Counted from the stretch's first letter, positions 35,340-47,100 are shown. The stretch is 64,000 nucleotides of DNA from Limnomonas spitsbergensis (GCA_037349105.1 JAYJMM010000099.1:2108001-2172000); one strand, 5' to 3'. The notes: generated by a model not told the origin, from the sequence alone. Made by a program: numbers and translations.

Positions 35340-36450
35340 TGCAAGACGTTCTTGGTCAAAGGGCTTGCCCGACCCGCTCAACCGCCGTTGCCCCCCGCTG
35401 CCAGACGGTGTGAGACAAGCAGATGATCATCTGATGGGCAACAAGGCCATGCCCGACCCACTCAACCGCCGCCGGCCGCTGCCCCCGACTACCAGACGGT
35501 GTGAGACAAGCAACTTATCATCTGCTTGGCAGCAAGGGCCTCCCCGACCCGCTCAACCGCCGTTGTCCCCAACTTCTAGACAATGCGACACAAGTAGATG
35601 ATCATCTGTTGCCTGGGCAGCAAGGGCATGCCCAACCTGCTCAACTGCCACTGCCCTAGCGGCCAGGCGGTGTGAGACAAGCATATGATCATTTGCTGGG
35701 CAGCAACGGGCACGTCCAACACGCTTAACCGCCATTGCTCTCATCTGCCAGACGGTGTTAGACAGTTTGTTGATCATCTGTTGGGTAGCCCGGGACTGCC
35801 CGACCCGCTAAACCGCCGCTAGCCTAGCTGCCATACGGTCTTTGTCAGGTTTTTGATCATATGTTGGGAAACAAGGGCATGCCCAACCCGCTCAACCACC
35901 CATGCCCTTGTTGTTAGTCGGCACGAGACTAGCAGCTAATCATATGTTGGGCCGCAAGCCAGGTCATGCCCCGCCCGCTTAACCACCGCTACCCCCTACG
36001 GCTAGGCGGGTTGAGACAAGCAGTTGGTCATCTGCTAGGCAGCAAGGGCATGCTCGACCCACTCAACAGCCACTACCCCCTGCTGCCATACGGTGTTAGT
36101 CAAGTTGTTGATCATATGCTAGGTGGCCAGGTAGGCCAGGATTTGCCCATCCTTCGCAACCACCGCTGCCCTCAGTGGCTGGCTGGTGTGAGACATACAT
36201 CTGATTGATTGCTGGACAACAAGGGCATGGTTATCAGCCCGCTCAACTGCCGTTGCCCAATCTGTTAGGCGGTGTGAGACAATCATTTGATCATATGCCG
36301 GGCAGCAAAAGCATGTCCGACCCACTCAACCGCCATTGCCCCCACTTGCCAGACGGTTTGAGACAAGCATTTGATCATATGATGGGCAGCAAGGGCATGT
36401 CTTGCCTGCTCATGTGCCTGTGCCCCAGCTGCCAGACGGTGTGAGATAAG
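35340..36450. repeat. Satellite of about 84 bp, about 12-13 units
   Basis: Each unit carries CCCGACCCGCTCAACCGCC, CTGCCAGACGGTGTGAGACA and a palindromic TGATCATCTG followed by GGGCAGCAAGGGCATG. TGATCAT-TG sites recur about every 84-88 bp from 35424 to 36380. The units are well diverged, which suggests an old array. It lies directly 5' of the retrotransposon remnant. Confidence 0.85.
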
Positions 36451-36880
36451 CAGTTGGCAGGGAAAATGACTCTATGACAAGTGGTGGTAGCAGTGTGCAA
36501 ACAATATGCATGGGACATGCATGGTGAGGGGGGGGGGGGGGGGGGTGAAATGGTAATCAAGGTGCGATGCCTCATTAAGATGGGTCCTTAACCGCTGACA
36601 CGCCTCAATTGTGTTATTAGGCTTTACCCTCAAGACGGGGCTCTCACAGATCAAGTAAATGATTTGACGGGGGTATTCATGAACATGCATGACCCCTCCA
36701 CTGCAAACCTTACGAATATTGAAATGTCAAACTGTTTAGATGCCTCACGCATACTGTAGTGGTCAGGTCCCTTAGGACATGACAACACACTATGCTTTTC
36801 ATTCAATCTAGCTCGTTCTTAATCAACGTTCTAAGACGGTATTCCTGGCGTTATTATTAGGAGTTATTCATGAAGTCTCC

Positions 36881-39746
36881 CAACACTTTAGCCGCGCTTT
36901 TGAGTGTGCCCTTATGGATTTACATAGATCGCAGGGTAAAGTTGCTTGCTATCCCAATGAGTCTAAAGTTATCAAACAGGATAGGCCTTGCAATACTTGG
37001 TATGATGACCGGTGCAAAGCTGCTAGGAAAACTTGTTTAGTGGCTGCCCAGTTTTGAGGTGCTGGTTCAGGAGAGGTTAAGTTGGCCATTAGGGAATATC
37101 GACGTATAACTCAGGCTATCAAGCGTGAATGGGAGGGTGTACGAGCAGCGGATCTACTGTCAGATCTTCGGTGCCAGCCTAAGAAATTTTGGTCGGCTTA
37201 TGGCAGTAACAGGAAGATCAGCCCCCTCATAGATGTGGGGGATTGGACTGAATACTTTAAAAAGCTGTTTGAACCTTCAGAGCATGTGCCTTGCCACAAA
37301 GCTGGGGATGAGACTATTCAGGCGTCTTTATTTCCTCTTCCTTTAGAAGTTCATCTTTCTCAAGCAGAGCACCTAAATTGTGTTTTTACGGAAGCCAAGA
37401 TTGTGAAAGCTTTGGAAAAGACTGTGAATGGAAAGTCTGCGGGTGTTGATGGTGTCCCTATGTAGTTTTTGAAACACGCGGTTATTGTGACTCCTAGGGG
37501 ACCTTTTTCTCAAGAGAAGCGGCAGTATGTTTTGGCAAATCAAATTACGTTTTTGTTTAAGAGAGTTTTGGCAGACGGTTACCCTAAGGAGTGGGGCATC
37601 GGAGCACTCGTTCCGGTACCCAAGCCAAAGGGCAGTCCTGCAATCAAAGACGATTATAGGGGTATTGCCGTCGGAACTGCCATATCCAAATTATATTCCC
37701 TCGCCTTATTGCAACGTCTTGATTCTTGGGCAGAAAGTCAGGGTTTCAGAGCCGATGGCCAGGCAGGTTTTCGGCATGGACGGGGAACACCTGATAATGC
37801 TTTCATTCTAAACCACATTATTGAAAAATACCATTAGGAGAAGAAAACGACTTTTGCTGCTTTCATTGATTTTAGGAAGGCATATGACTGCATTGACAGA
37901 GATTTATTGTGGCGGAGTTTACAGAGCATGGGTGTGCACGGCCGGATTTTAGAAAGTTTGAAGGAGATGTATCAGGATGTAAAAATCCGTGTACGGGTTG
38001 GTGGTAAACTGGGAGATAGTTTCTCCTCCTTTATGGGTGTTAAACAAGGAGACCCGCTGTCCCCTCTATTGTTTGGCCTGTTTATCGACCGTTTCGAGAA
38101 GTTTGTCGCAAGTGAGTGCCCTGATATTGGCGCCCGTCTTTCACATGCTTTGGTCAGAGTTTTACTTTATGCTGATGATCTGGTGTTATTCGCTGAATCG
38201 CCGGATGATCTGCACAAACTTCTTGATGCTCTCCATATTTTTTGTCGCCACAATGCCTTGACAGTCAATAAAAAAAAATCTGAAGCAGTTGTTTTTAACC
38301 AGAAATATTGCAGTCATTTGGCATCTCTGTCTTATGACGGAAGCGTTCTTGATATTAAGCCCTTTTTCATCTACTTGGGTATGTTATTTGATGAGGCAGA
38401 GGGTATGAAGGGAGCAGGTAGACGTTGTGTCAACAAAGGGAGGGCAGCTTTGTATGCCATGGTCCGGAGATGTCATGAGCTTGACATACACAATGTTCAC
38501 ATCAAATGTCATCTTTTTGACTCTTTAGTGAAGCCTATTCTGTTTTATGGGTGTGAAATTTGGGGACCAAGTCTCCTTGCGAAAGGAGTCGGCTTGACAA
38601 ATACTGGTTTCTCTAGAGATTTGGAGGTAATTCACAAGGGTTTCCTTAGGCAGTGTCTGGGTCTTCGCAAGTCTGTGGCCGAGTATGTTCTCATGAGTGA
38701 ACTGCACCGTGAACCCCTTATCTTAAGTCTTTTTCAGCAGACCCTGAGTTTTTGGAATATAATTAATCTGAGGCCTGACAATGACCTTGTGAAAATGGCT
38801 ATGCAGAAAAGTTGTGATTTGGCGAAGGCTGGCACTTCACTTTGTTGGGCTGGTTTTCTGTCTACGATATTGATGACTCTGGGTATTGATTTATTGACTG
38901 CATCAGCCAATACCTCTTTGGATATTGAGGTCATTGTGAATTCAGCTAGGGATCAGTGGCTTTCCAAAATTTCCAGGGACATGCCACGTACGGCCCTGTC
39001 AGTACGTGCTACTCCTGACTCAGACCGCTCGGGGTTCAAATTGTTTACGTTCTTTAAGTGGTTCCAAATTAAGCGTGATGTGCAATAGACTTTCTAGTAC
39101 AATTTGAGTAAGCCTAATATTATTTTTGCTGTAGCCCGGTATCGGATGGGGTCGCATTAGCTGAATGTTGAGACGGGGCGCTTTGAGAAACCCTGTGTGC
39201 CTCGTAGCGAGAGGATTTGTAGATGTTGCTATCTTAAATGTCGGGAGGATGAGCTTCACATGATTTACTGCCCGTTCTATACAGACCTTCGTTTTCAGTT
39301 TAACCTTACTTTCCATAATTTCCTAGAGGACGAGGATGAGGCCATGAAACGGTACGCAAATGGAGTGTGGGGCAACCTAAATGCAGCGGCTTCTGCATAT
39401 GTGTTCTGGAAGAAATTTGGTTGTTTTATCTTTCAGTGTATGATGAAAAGAGAGAATCATCTCAAAACTCTGCCAAAATTCCTGTCTCCCCCCTAACTCT
39501 CTAGGCGGTGCTCAATCGAACTCTTTTGCACCCACGTCATGTTTTATGGTTGGGGCTTATCTTCTGCACTATGGGGTTCATTCCCACGCCACTGTCGTAA
39601 TTGTGTGCTAGTTGCTTGCCCAGGGGGGTCACCGGTTTTCGCTTTCTGTCCTAGTGTATCAAGTGCATGTACCGGTTTACGGGCACATGTCCCATGCATC
39701 AAGTGTGATGCTCTGTTGGACTGTAAAAACTTCACAAACTTCACGG
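36881..39746 (+). pseudogene. Non-LTR retrotransposon (LINE) reverse transcriptase remnant
   Basis: One frame runs from about 36881 to the TAA at 39494 with no frameshift, but in-frame stops lie at 37055 (TGA), 37463, 37835, 39086, 39095 and 39158 (all TAG). It encodes a post-endonuclease linker, then reverse-transcriptase motifs: GKSAGVDGVPM, LVPVPKPKGSPA with DDYRGIAV, GQAGFRHGRGTPDNAF, AAFIDFRKAYDCID, MGVKQGDPLSPLLF and the catalytic LLYADDLVLFAE. A C-terminal LNVETGRF and Cys/His cluster (CRCC, C-EDELHMIYC) follow. No endonuclease domain is recognised upstream, so it is 5' truncated or decayed. The tail after the TAA (39500-39745) recurs at 10289 and 42142. The element is AT-richer than the host exons. 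The clade is not assigned. Confidence 0.88.
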
Positions 39747-40260
39747 GAGTTACTCATGCTCTAGAGTAATTATGACGCTCTTATCCTCACACATCTTAAG
39801 ATCGTCTCCTCCAGATGTTTCCTGTGCGTAATCCTTATCGAATCATCTGGTCAAGATAAGACCCAATTTATCAGGTTACAAAGATGGAACACTCTATAAA
39901 ACAAGGTTCACTTCCTATCTGGTACTTTTGAGTATCCGTTGAGCTTCATCGCTCTTCGAGGCCTACAAAGCGTCCAGTACGCACCGAGTCAAGTCCGAAC
40001 CTGTCCTTCCAGTCCAGTATATCCATAAGTAAGTTCGAGGTTGAATCTCATTGAGAGCTGACATCTACATTTGATTTCAGTGCCGTTTTTCGAGTCCTGG
40101 GGCCTTCGGGAACCCACCGACGACGGGATCAACTCAACTCCATGTCGTTCCACGCATTCATTACCCTTCTTGCTTACACCTCTGAATTATAGTGAGCCTT
40201 CGCTCAATCCTGTTAATCTAGCCGCCACTGTCAATTCTATTTATTGCGTCTTGTTCCTCA
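39747..40260. other. Stretch between LINE tail and inverted repeat
   Basis: A frame at 40079-40186 (PFFESWGLREPTDDGINS) follows a TTTCAG acceptor-like site and may be an upstream exon of the gene whose exons continue into the inverted repeat. No family is recognised. Confidence 0.3.
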
Positions 40261-40853
40261 GTGAGCGGCTTGACATTCAACGCATCGCCTTGCGGTGATC
40301 TCTTGTCAGCTGAGTTGTCCGCCAAGACGGCTCTCAATCTGGTCGACTTTGGCAAAGGCAAGATTACCCTGTCTCAGGCAGGCCTCATCCAGCCGCTCGA
40401 CAAGCTGTTCATTTATGACCGTGAGTTTTCTCTTCTTGTTCCTTCTTGTCAATAGCGGCCGAGTGGCTTGCAGTCGCTGGTCTGTCGTACCTACTTTCCG
40501 TAGACAGTGAAGATTGGCTTGGTCCTTTCAACATTATCGAGTTACCATACCAAGGAAAGAGTGTGATATTCGTGCCTTCCAGTCAGAAGCAGTCTCGCAA
40601 AAATCATAAGCTTGCTGCTGACATTCTGTTGGACATTATCGACCACATTTTCAAGCTACCGCTTACGGGTCAGTGCGCTTCTTAATCCGTTACTTTCTGA
40701 CACATTCTGCTACATATCATCTACACATTCGGAAATCGCCTTACCGCAAGCCAGGCCCATTGGCCTGCTACGATTTCGGGTTGGTTGCATGGCCAACCAG
40801 CCGTTGTCTTGCCATCAGCATACTCATTGCTGCCTCCTTCGTCAACTAGTATC
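40261..40853 (+). CDS. Possible spliced gene of unknown function, in left arm of inverted repeat
   Basis: Three coding stretches connect through plausible GT-AG introns. 40261-40421 (LNLVDFGKGKITLSQAG, DKLFIYD) leads into intron GTGAGT to AATAG at about 40455. 40456-40671 follows (EWLAVAGLSYL, NIIELPYQGKSVIFVP, KLAADILLDIIDHIFKLP). After an intron GTCAGT to GCCAG at about 40758, a last piece (GPLACYDFGLVAWPTS) ends at TAG 40849-40851. The same pieces occur inverted in the right arm (41460-41918, minus). It may be a mobile-element gene; the product is not recognised. Confidence 0.4.
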
Positions 40854-41918
40854 CCTCACGGTCCTAGTTTCACTCATCGCCATGCAAACCTTACACCTCA
40901 GGTTCTGATCAACCAGAGGTCCAGGTTTGGACCCCCACTTGGTGCCCTTCATTTTACCCCGCCTCTTGGTGCTCCCCCTCCTTCACTAGGAGGATCTTCT
41001 GGTGCACTGAAATCCATGTCAGTGGGCTTCTTGTGGCCTGTGAGATTGACGATGGGTCGAGAAAGGAGGGGGACGACGCGATCAGGTTGGGCATGCGACG
41101 GTACACGAAGGTGATCCTGAAGTGCAGGAGAAGTTGATGGGGCAGAGAAGGAGCCCATAGGGGGAATGACACCCAACCCACGCAACATGATGATCATGGA
41201 CCTCAGAGACTCAGAAGAGGCCGGCGAGGAGCTGGACGGCTCTATGACAACTCGAGGAATGACCACAGGAGTTGTGACCACCGGGGTAGTGATACCCTCC
41301 ATGGGCTGTGCACCAGAAGATCCTCCTAGTGAAGGAGGGGGAGCACCAAGAGGCGGGGTAAAATGAAGGGCACCAAGTGGGGGTCCAAACCTGGACCTCT
41401 GGTTGATCAGAACCTGAGGTGTAAGGTTTGCATGGCGATGAGTGAAACTAGGACCGTGAGGGATACTAGTTGACGAAGGAGGCAGCAATGAGTATGCTGA
41501 TGGCAAGCCAACGGCTGGTTGGCCATGCAACCAACCCGAAATCGTAGCAGGCCAATGGGCCATGAGGTAAGGCGATTTCCGAATGTGTAGATGATATGTA
41601 GCAGAATGTGTCAGAAAGTAACGGATTAAGAAGCGCACTGACCCGTAAGCGGTAGCTTGAAAATGTGGTCGATAATGTCCAACAAAATGTCAGCAACAAG
41701 CTTGTGATTTTTGCGAGACTGCTTCTGACTGGAAGGCACGAATATCACACTCTTTCCTTGGTATGGTAACTCGATAATGTCGAAAGGACCAAGCCAATCT
41801 TTCACTGTCTACGGAAGGTAGGTACGACAGACCAACGACTGCAAGCCACTCGGCCGCTATTGACAAGATGGAACAAGAAGAGAAAACTCACGGTCATAAA
41901 TGAACAGCTTGTCGAGCG
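40394..41918. repeat. Large inverted repeat, arms about 611-614 bp, 300-bp loop
   Basis: The left arm 40394-41007 and right arm 41308-41918 are near-identical reverse complements. The ends are CGCTCGACAAG outside and GTGCACC/GGTGCAC inside, with only scattered substitutions and small indels. The 300-bp spacer (41008-41307) is unique. A minus-strand frame (40949-41638) reads through the right arm, the spacer and the left-arm edge. Transcription across it would give a long double-stranded RNA. Confidence 0.9.
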
Positions 41919-41934
41919 AGACCTGACCACTACA

Positions 41935-42141
41935 CTATGCCATGCATGAAGGAGAGGCAGCATTAGCACACCTGGCAATGAAGTGCATGAGGGTGAAGCG
42001 CTTGTTGGTGGTGGCCTTGGCATCATTGAGCTTGAGGAATGTGTAAAGTAAAATGGAGGCAAGAGCATTTACATGGTTTGTACCAACATTCGGGAAGTTC
42101 ACAAGTGAAGGCACTATCTTGATGATGAGCTTGCACAACTC
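41935..42141 (-). pseudogene. Formin FH2-domain fragment
   Basis: The frame includes LVNFPNVGTNHVNA and FLKLNDAKATTNKRFTLMHF followed by IARC. This matches the conserved FH2 stretch of formins (N-x-N-x-GT, then LLKL-D-K-T-KTTLLHF). FH2 dimers nucleate and processively elongate actin filaments. Only about 55 residues remain. They are cut at one side by a truncated LINE tail starting at 42142 and followed by TAG on the other. It is a captured or stranded gene fragment, with no sign of the rest of a formin nearby. Confidence 0.5.
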
Positions 42142-42348
42142 CCTATGGTTGGGGCCTATCTTCTGCACTATGGGGTTCATTCTCACACTTTGTTACTGCC
42201 CGGTGGTTGTGTTAGTTTTAGTTGCTAGCCCAGGGGTGTCACTGGTTTTCGCTCGTTGTCCTAGCATATTAAGTGATTGTACCGATTTACCGGCACATGT
42301 CCCATGCATCAAATGTGATGCTCTGTTAGACTTTAAAAACTTCACACA
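42142..42348 (+). mobile_element. 5'-truncated LINE 3' tail, copy 2
   Basis: Starts abruptly at TATGGTTGGGGCCTATC, matching position 39544 of the intact LINE tail, and continues to the TTCACACACA end. The MITE-like repeat at 42349 begins immediately after. Confidence 0.75.
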
Positions 42349-42533
42349 CAAAATGCTTTATCTTACCTCGTAATAAACGTTTTCTCGGGTAGTGGGATCC
42401 ATAAAATGACTAATAATCAATTTGCCGATGCCAGTTTTAAGTAGACAATTACGAGTTTTTGTCGACAGTTTGCCATGAGGGCATCATGAAAAGAAATCAA
42501 TTTTGATGCCCAAGGATGGCAAATCAAATTTAC
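42349..42533. mobile_element. MITE-like repeat, copy 1
   Basis: Member of a family of about 190 bp, also at 52000-52190, 61248-61428 and (partial) 61570-61687. Shared blocks are AATTAACGTTGTTT, GGGATCCA-AAATGACTAAT, ACGCCAG-TTTCAGT, GAGGGCA-CAT and a GGCAAATCAAATCTAC-type right end. This copy is among the more diverged. Confidence 0.6.
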
Positions 42534-42929
42534 GGTACAATTGCAGGTGTTTATATAGTGGCACAATTTAGTTGCGTACCATAAATGCGCTGAAGATTCG
42601 CAAACAGCTAACTGTATGATTGGCTCTATGTTGCGGCCGTTATCAATTTCCTGGTAGAAGCAATCTTAGGGTACTATGCAAAAGAAGGCATAATCATGTC
42701 ATACCCTCGGATGGAGAATTTTGGAGCTATTTTGGAGAATTTTAACTATTCTGGAGAATTTTAACTATTCTGCAGAATTTCATTTTTATACGCTGGGTTT
42801 TGGATTTCAAAAACGGTACCTGTTGCATTAAAGATGAATTATCTTCAACTCTATGCACATTTAGTTTTTGCTCAAGCAAACACCTCTCTTTTCCACTTAA
42901 CATAACAGATTTGTTTCTCCACAAAACAG

Positions 42930-43260
42930 AATTTGAATTTGTATCGCGCAGCTTAAACAGAAGTTTTGAAAGTTTCGCGACGCGACGAATATTTAATTTA
43001 ATGTTAGACCGCGCAACAGATAGTGTAATTTAACACCGCGCATCCGTTAAAATCATTTTAATTTCCGTCCGCACAGCGCTTCCACCCAGTCAAAACCCTC
43101 GTTATATGCGAGGAAGGAGAGGACACAGTCAGCATTACTCAGCATAGTCAACCTCCTCCTCCGCCAGATCCTTTAGCACCCTCCATAACCGAACCCTATG
43201 GAGAAGACCGCCCTGGTCGGTTTCATGCCTGAGGAAGCGTGTGAATGTTGGGGCCCCAAA
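42930..43260 (+). repeat. CGCGCA-array repeat, related copy
   Basis: Carries TCGCGCAGC, CCGCGCAAC and CCGCGCATCC units with AT-rich spacers, then GCATGCCTGAGGAAGCGTGTG, in the same order as the repeat at 6262-6560. The tRNA-like boxes are not evident in this copy. The following stretch to 43735 shows no recognisable gene. Confidence 0.5.
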
Positions 43261-43734
43261 CCGTCAACAGTTGTCAGCACCCGTCTCTGCCCCTAGGATC
43301 GAGCTTCGCTACATGGTCCGTCATTATAGCGGAATTCCATGCAACGCTGATTCTGATCGCAAATATCAGGCTCCGCATACGAACTCCGCTAGGGTTCGTC
43401 CCGTATTCTATCGCACAGGGAGCAAACCCACGGAGCGATCCCGTGACTCGACAAACTGCTGTCAAAGGTCGGTAACTCCGAGACACTTCCGAGGTTCCGA
43501 GACCGGAAAAGAAGGCGGCACGCAGTTGTCACGAGTACGGGTATGTACTGTGTCACCCAGAGTTGTAACATAATTGACATTTTTATCCTTGAAGGGGGGG
43601 AGACAGGTGTTGTTAAGGCACACGAGGTGCAGTACTGGAAACTGGTGTGCAACGCGTTGTGATAGGACGTATTATTATCACTTGATAAACACTACAACAA
43701 TTGGTGGAGTTACTTTGTTTCAGTTGGGGGCTTG

Positions 43735-43895
43735 GGGCTGCACCTTGCACACGAGCTGGATCACAGTGTGTGCATGGGACGCCTTTCGTTCCATTCCCCT
43801 CTTGTCTTCAGTTCCCGTCTCCCAACTTCTCTGTTAAGCGCCCATACGGCCGAGCTTTTTGAGCATGGCCCAGAGGTGTCAAGTCCTTGAAAAGG
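43735..43895 (-). repeat. SINE-like GGCCG repeat copy
   Basis: Inverted copy of the core seen at 4430: AAGCGCCCATACGGCCGAGC, then TTTTTGAGCATGGCCCAGAG, preceded by a pyrimidine tract. The downstream bases to 44180 hold nothing further that I can support. Confidence 0.5.
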
Positions 43896-44179
43896 AGACG
43901 CTAGACACCATGCTGTAAATATTTTGCTCCAACATTTGAGCCAGCATTGTAAATCCCTGTACTTGCAATTTTTTTACCCGGAGCACTTTGCAGTTTATTC
44001 GTACCCCCCGGTGTTGATTAGCACTTTGGTGCACGCATTTCTCTTGCAGTGTTCAATTACCCAAAAGTAAAAATAAACAAGCATGTGGCTAAACAACGCG
44101 CCATACCGAACGCGAGCCTTCTGGCTTTAATCTCCACTATTCCGTATTTGCCGGACACAGATTGCACAGCAGGGTAAGC

Positions 44180-47100
44180 CTAAGCCCTCAACCCGTCAGC
44201 TGCCTGACAGCTTCCATCCGCCGCCGGTAGCGCTCCGAACGTGAGCCTTCTGGCGTGAGCCTCGCCAGGCTTGCTGCCAGCAAAAGGTGACGGCAGCAGC
44301 CCTGTCTGCAGGGACGGGATACAGGGCAGGCCCGACTCCGGCGCCAAGGGCAGCAGGAAGGCTCCGGAATCAGGGGACCTCCCAACCGATCGCTCACCGC
44401 TCGCAGCCGCGGCCGACGGCGTCTCCTTGCTCCCCGCGCGCTGCCCTGGGGCACCCGACAAATCCTGGCCAACACCAGCATGGGCGTCGAGAGCAGTAAC
44501 TACAACAGCTGCGGCGTGTGCTTGCAAGGGAGGCAGGCCCAGCCTGCTGGTGCTGCTGCGCAGCAACGTCGAAAGCGATGCGCCGCCTACGCGGCTCGAC
44601 CGTTGCCTGCCCAGCAGCCCCGTGCGCGTGCGCGGCGAGCAGTCCAGCGCACGCAGCACCGCGCCAATGTCCGCCGCCGAGGGCGTGTCCACTTCCATGT
44701 CCCAGAAGTTCCCATCCTCGTCATCTAGCGCCAGGTCCAGCATTCCCGGCAGGTTGGAGACATCCAGCAGGCCAGGCAGGCCCGTGTACCGCCGCCGCGC
44801 TGGCGAGGCGGGGCCTGCTGCGCTTGCATCCCATGAGGCATCGACCCCCAAGGCGTCGCTCGTCGCACAGTCGTGGCCAGGCTGGCCGGCATCTGCAGGG
44901 CTCTCACAAAACATCTCGGTGTCACGGACATCCGCCGCCTCGCCGACGCCGACGTTGGACGTCGCGTGCGCGTCGAGCTGCAGCCGAAGCTGTCTTGGCT
45001 CTAGCGCACCGGCGTGCTCGGGGAAGGGCTGCCCCTCGGGCTGCAGCTGCAGCTGCCAGGGTGCTTCTGCCCTGCCGGCATGCCCAGGAAAGGGATGTCC
45101 CTCAGGCTGCATCGGCTTAGGTGCTGGCATCCCCACATGTCTAAGGAATGGAAGGCTGTCGGTCTCGGGGCGGGTGGGTGAGGTCCGGTTGATCATAACC
45201 TGCTCCACACGCGGCTCAAGGTCCTTTGCCTGCATGCCTGGGTGGGTGGGTGGGTGGATGGGTGAGTGGCTGGATGGGTGGGTGAGTGGGTGGATGCATG
45301 TGGATGACTGGTGAGTGGATGGTTGGGTGGGTGAGGCCCGGTCGGTGATGACATGCGCCACAGCCCCAAGTCATTGTCCTGCAACCTTGAAATCAGGGAG
45401 GGTTTGTGGTTTCAGTTGAGGCTGCAAGTAGCGGGTGGGCAGGGGTGGTAAGCGTGCAAGCAAGAAGCTTAAACCCTTAACCCTAAAATAGGAAGGGTTT
45501 GGGGTTTCAGTCAAACATGCAACCATCAAGATTGGTGTTAAACCTGCAAGCCACAAGTTGATGGGGGTGAAGTCTGCAATCAAGAAAGGTGTGTGGTTTA
45601 GTCTGCATACGATGAGAGTTTCGGGTTTCGTCTGCAAGCAGGAAAGGTGTAGGTTTAAAGATTCAAGCAATCAGGGCAAGGGTTTAATCTGCAGCAACAT
45701 GATGTAGCCAACAAGTAGGGAGGGTTGGGGAGATGGGTAGATAGGGTCACGGCTATAACCTCTAAGCTGGTATGGATCTGGTGGATGGAAGGGTTTAGGG
45801 TGCAGCCTGAAAGATGGAAGGGTTAAGGGTGAAGTCTGCAAGATGGAAGGGTTAAGGGTGAAGTCTGCAAGATGGAAGGGTCAAGGGTGAAGTCTGCAAG
45901 ATGGAAGGGTTAAGGGTGAAGTCTGCAAAATAAAAGGGTTTAGGGTGCAGCCTGCAAGCTGAAAGGGTTAAGGGTGCAGCCTACACGCATGAATGGAGCA
46001 GGTTAAGGTCTTACAATCAAGTCTACAACAGAGTACCCGGTACATAACTACAGACAAAATAGTAAACAAATGAACAACACGGTATTTCCAAACGGCTGGG
46101 TCAACTGGACGAGATTTGGGCCCAAACAGCCGTTCCTGGGTAACCCTGGTCAGCCTGGTCTGTAGTGTAGGAAGGGTTCAGGAAGGCTCCCAACCTGCGA
46201 GCAATGAGAAAGGAGGGAGGGAAACCCTGAACCCTAACCTGAACCCTACACTGCAGGGCTTAAGGATAGGAAGATGATAATGATCATGGAGGCATATCGA
46301 TGCTTGCAGACTGAAGACTCGTAAAACAGTGGCTTTCTTTAAGACATTGGAGCAAGGTCACTGGTGATTTCTGTGCAGAATTTCGGCCCCAAATGGCGTG
46401 CCGGGAATGATGCATTGGAAAGAGAAAAAGCCGAAACCAAAGAGCTTTTGCGTCGCGAAACTCACAGTGCAGAGTCGCTCCTCAGACCTTGGAGCAATTG
46501 GCTGGTGATCTGGCTGGTGATCTATGAAATCTTGCTCACCCTTCCAAGGACTGCTGCGGGGTCCTAAATGGACCGTCAAGCGCCAGCCCTGAACAGCCTC
46601 CGGCCAAATCCCATAAATAGCGGGGCTTGCCGCACTAGGACCCCACGACCGCATGACGAAATGCAGCTGACATGCACTAAATGAGATAGCGGCCGGTACC
46701 TGCCCTTATTGAATATTAACACCACCAGCGTTAGCGCCTGAAATCGATGTTGGATACTTTATGCTCGACCAAAGCAGGTGCAACTGTTCAGACTACCGGT
46801 GCTTGATGATGGTATGGATGCTGGGCCCTGCACTCACCTACAGCCAACAGCTCCTCGCCCATGTCCCGGACCATGGCCCTCAGCCCTTGCAGCGCGCTGC
46901 GGTGCAAGCCCAGCTGCGTCTTCAGCAGCGCCGCGTGGCTGCCCCGCACGTGGGCCGGGGCCACCAGAGGGTGCAGCGTGCACGCTGCGCTTGCGGCCGG
47001 CCCTGGCCGCAGCCCTGCAGCGGGGGCGGCGGCGCCGCCGCCTGGCCGCTGCGACTGAAGCTTCCAAGGGTCTGCTGCATTTCCCGGCGCAGACGAGAGG

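Noticed and set aside
36881..39496. Reassignment of TAG to a sense codon, suggested by TAG-dominated interruptions
   Set aside because: A TGA also interrupts the frame, and the HAUS6 and IQ gene models end at TAG at sensible lengths. C-to-T decay is simpler.
44271..45314. 347-aa plus-strand frame opposite the last HAUS6 exon
   Set aside because: Antisense shadow of the GC-rich coding exon; no domain.
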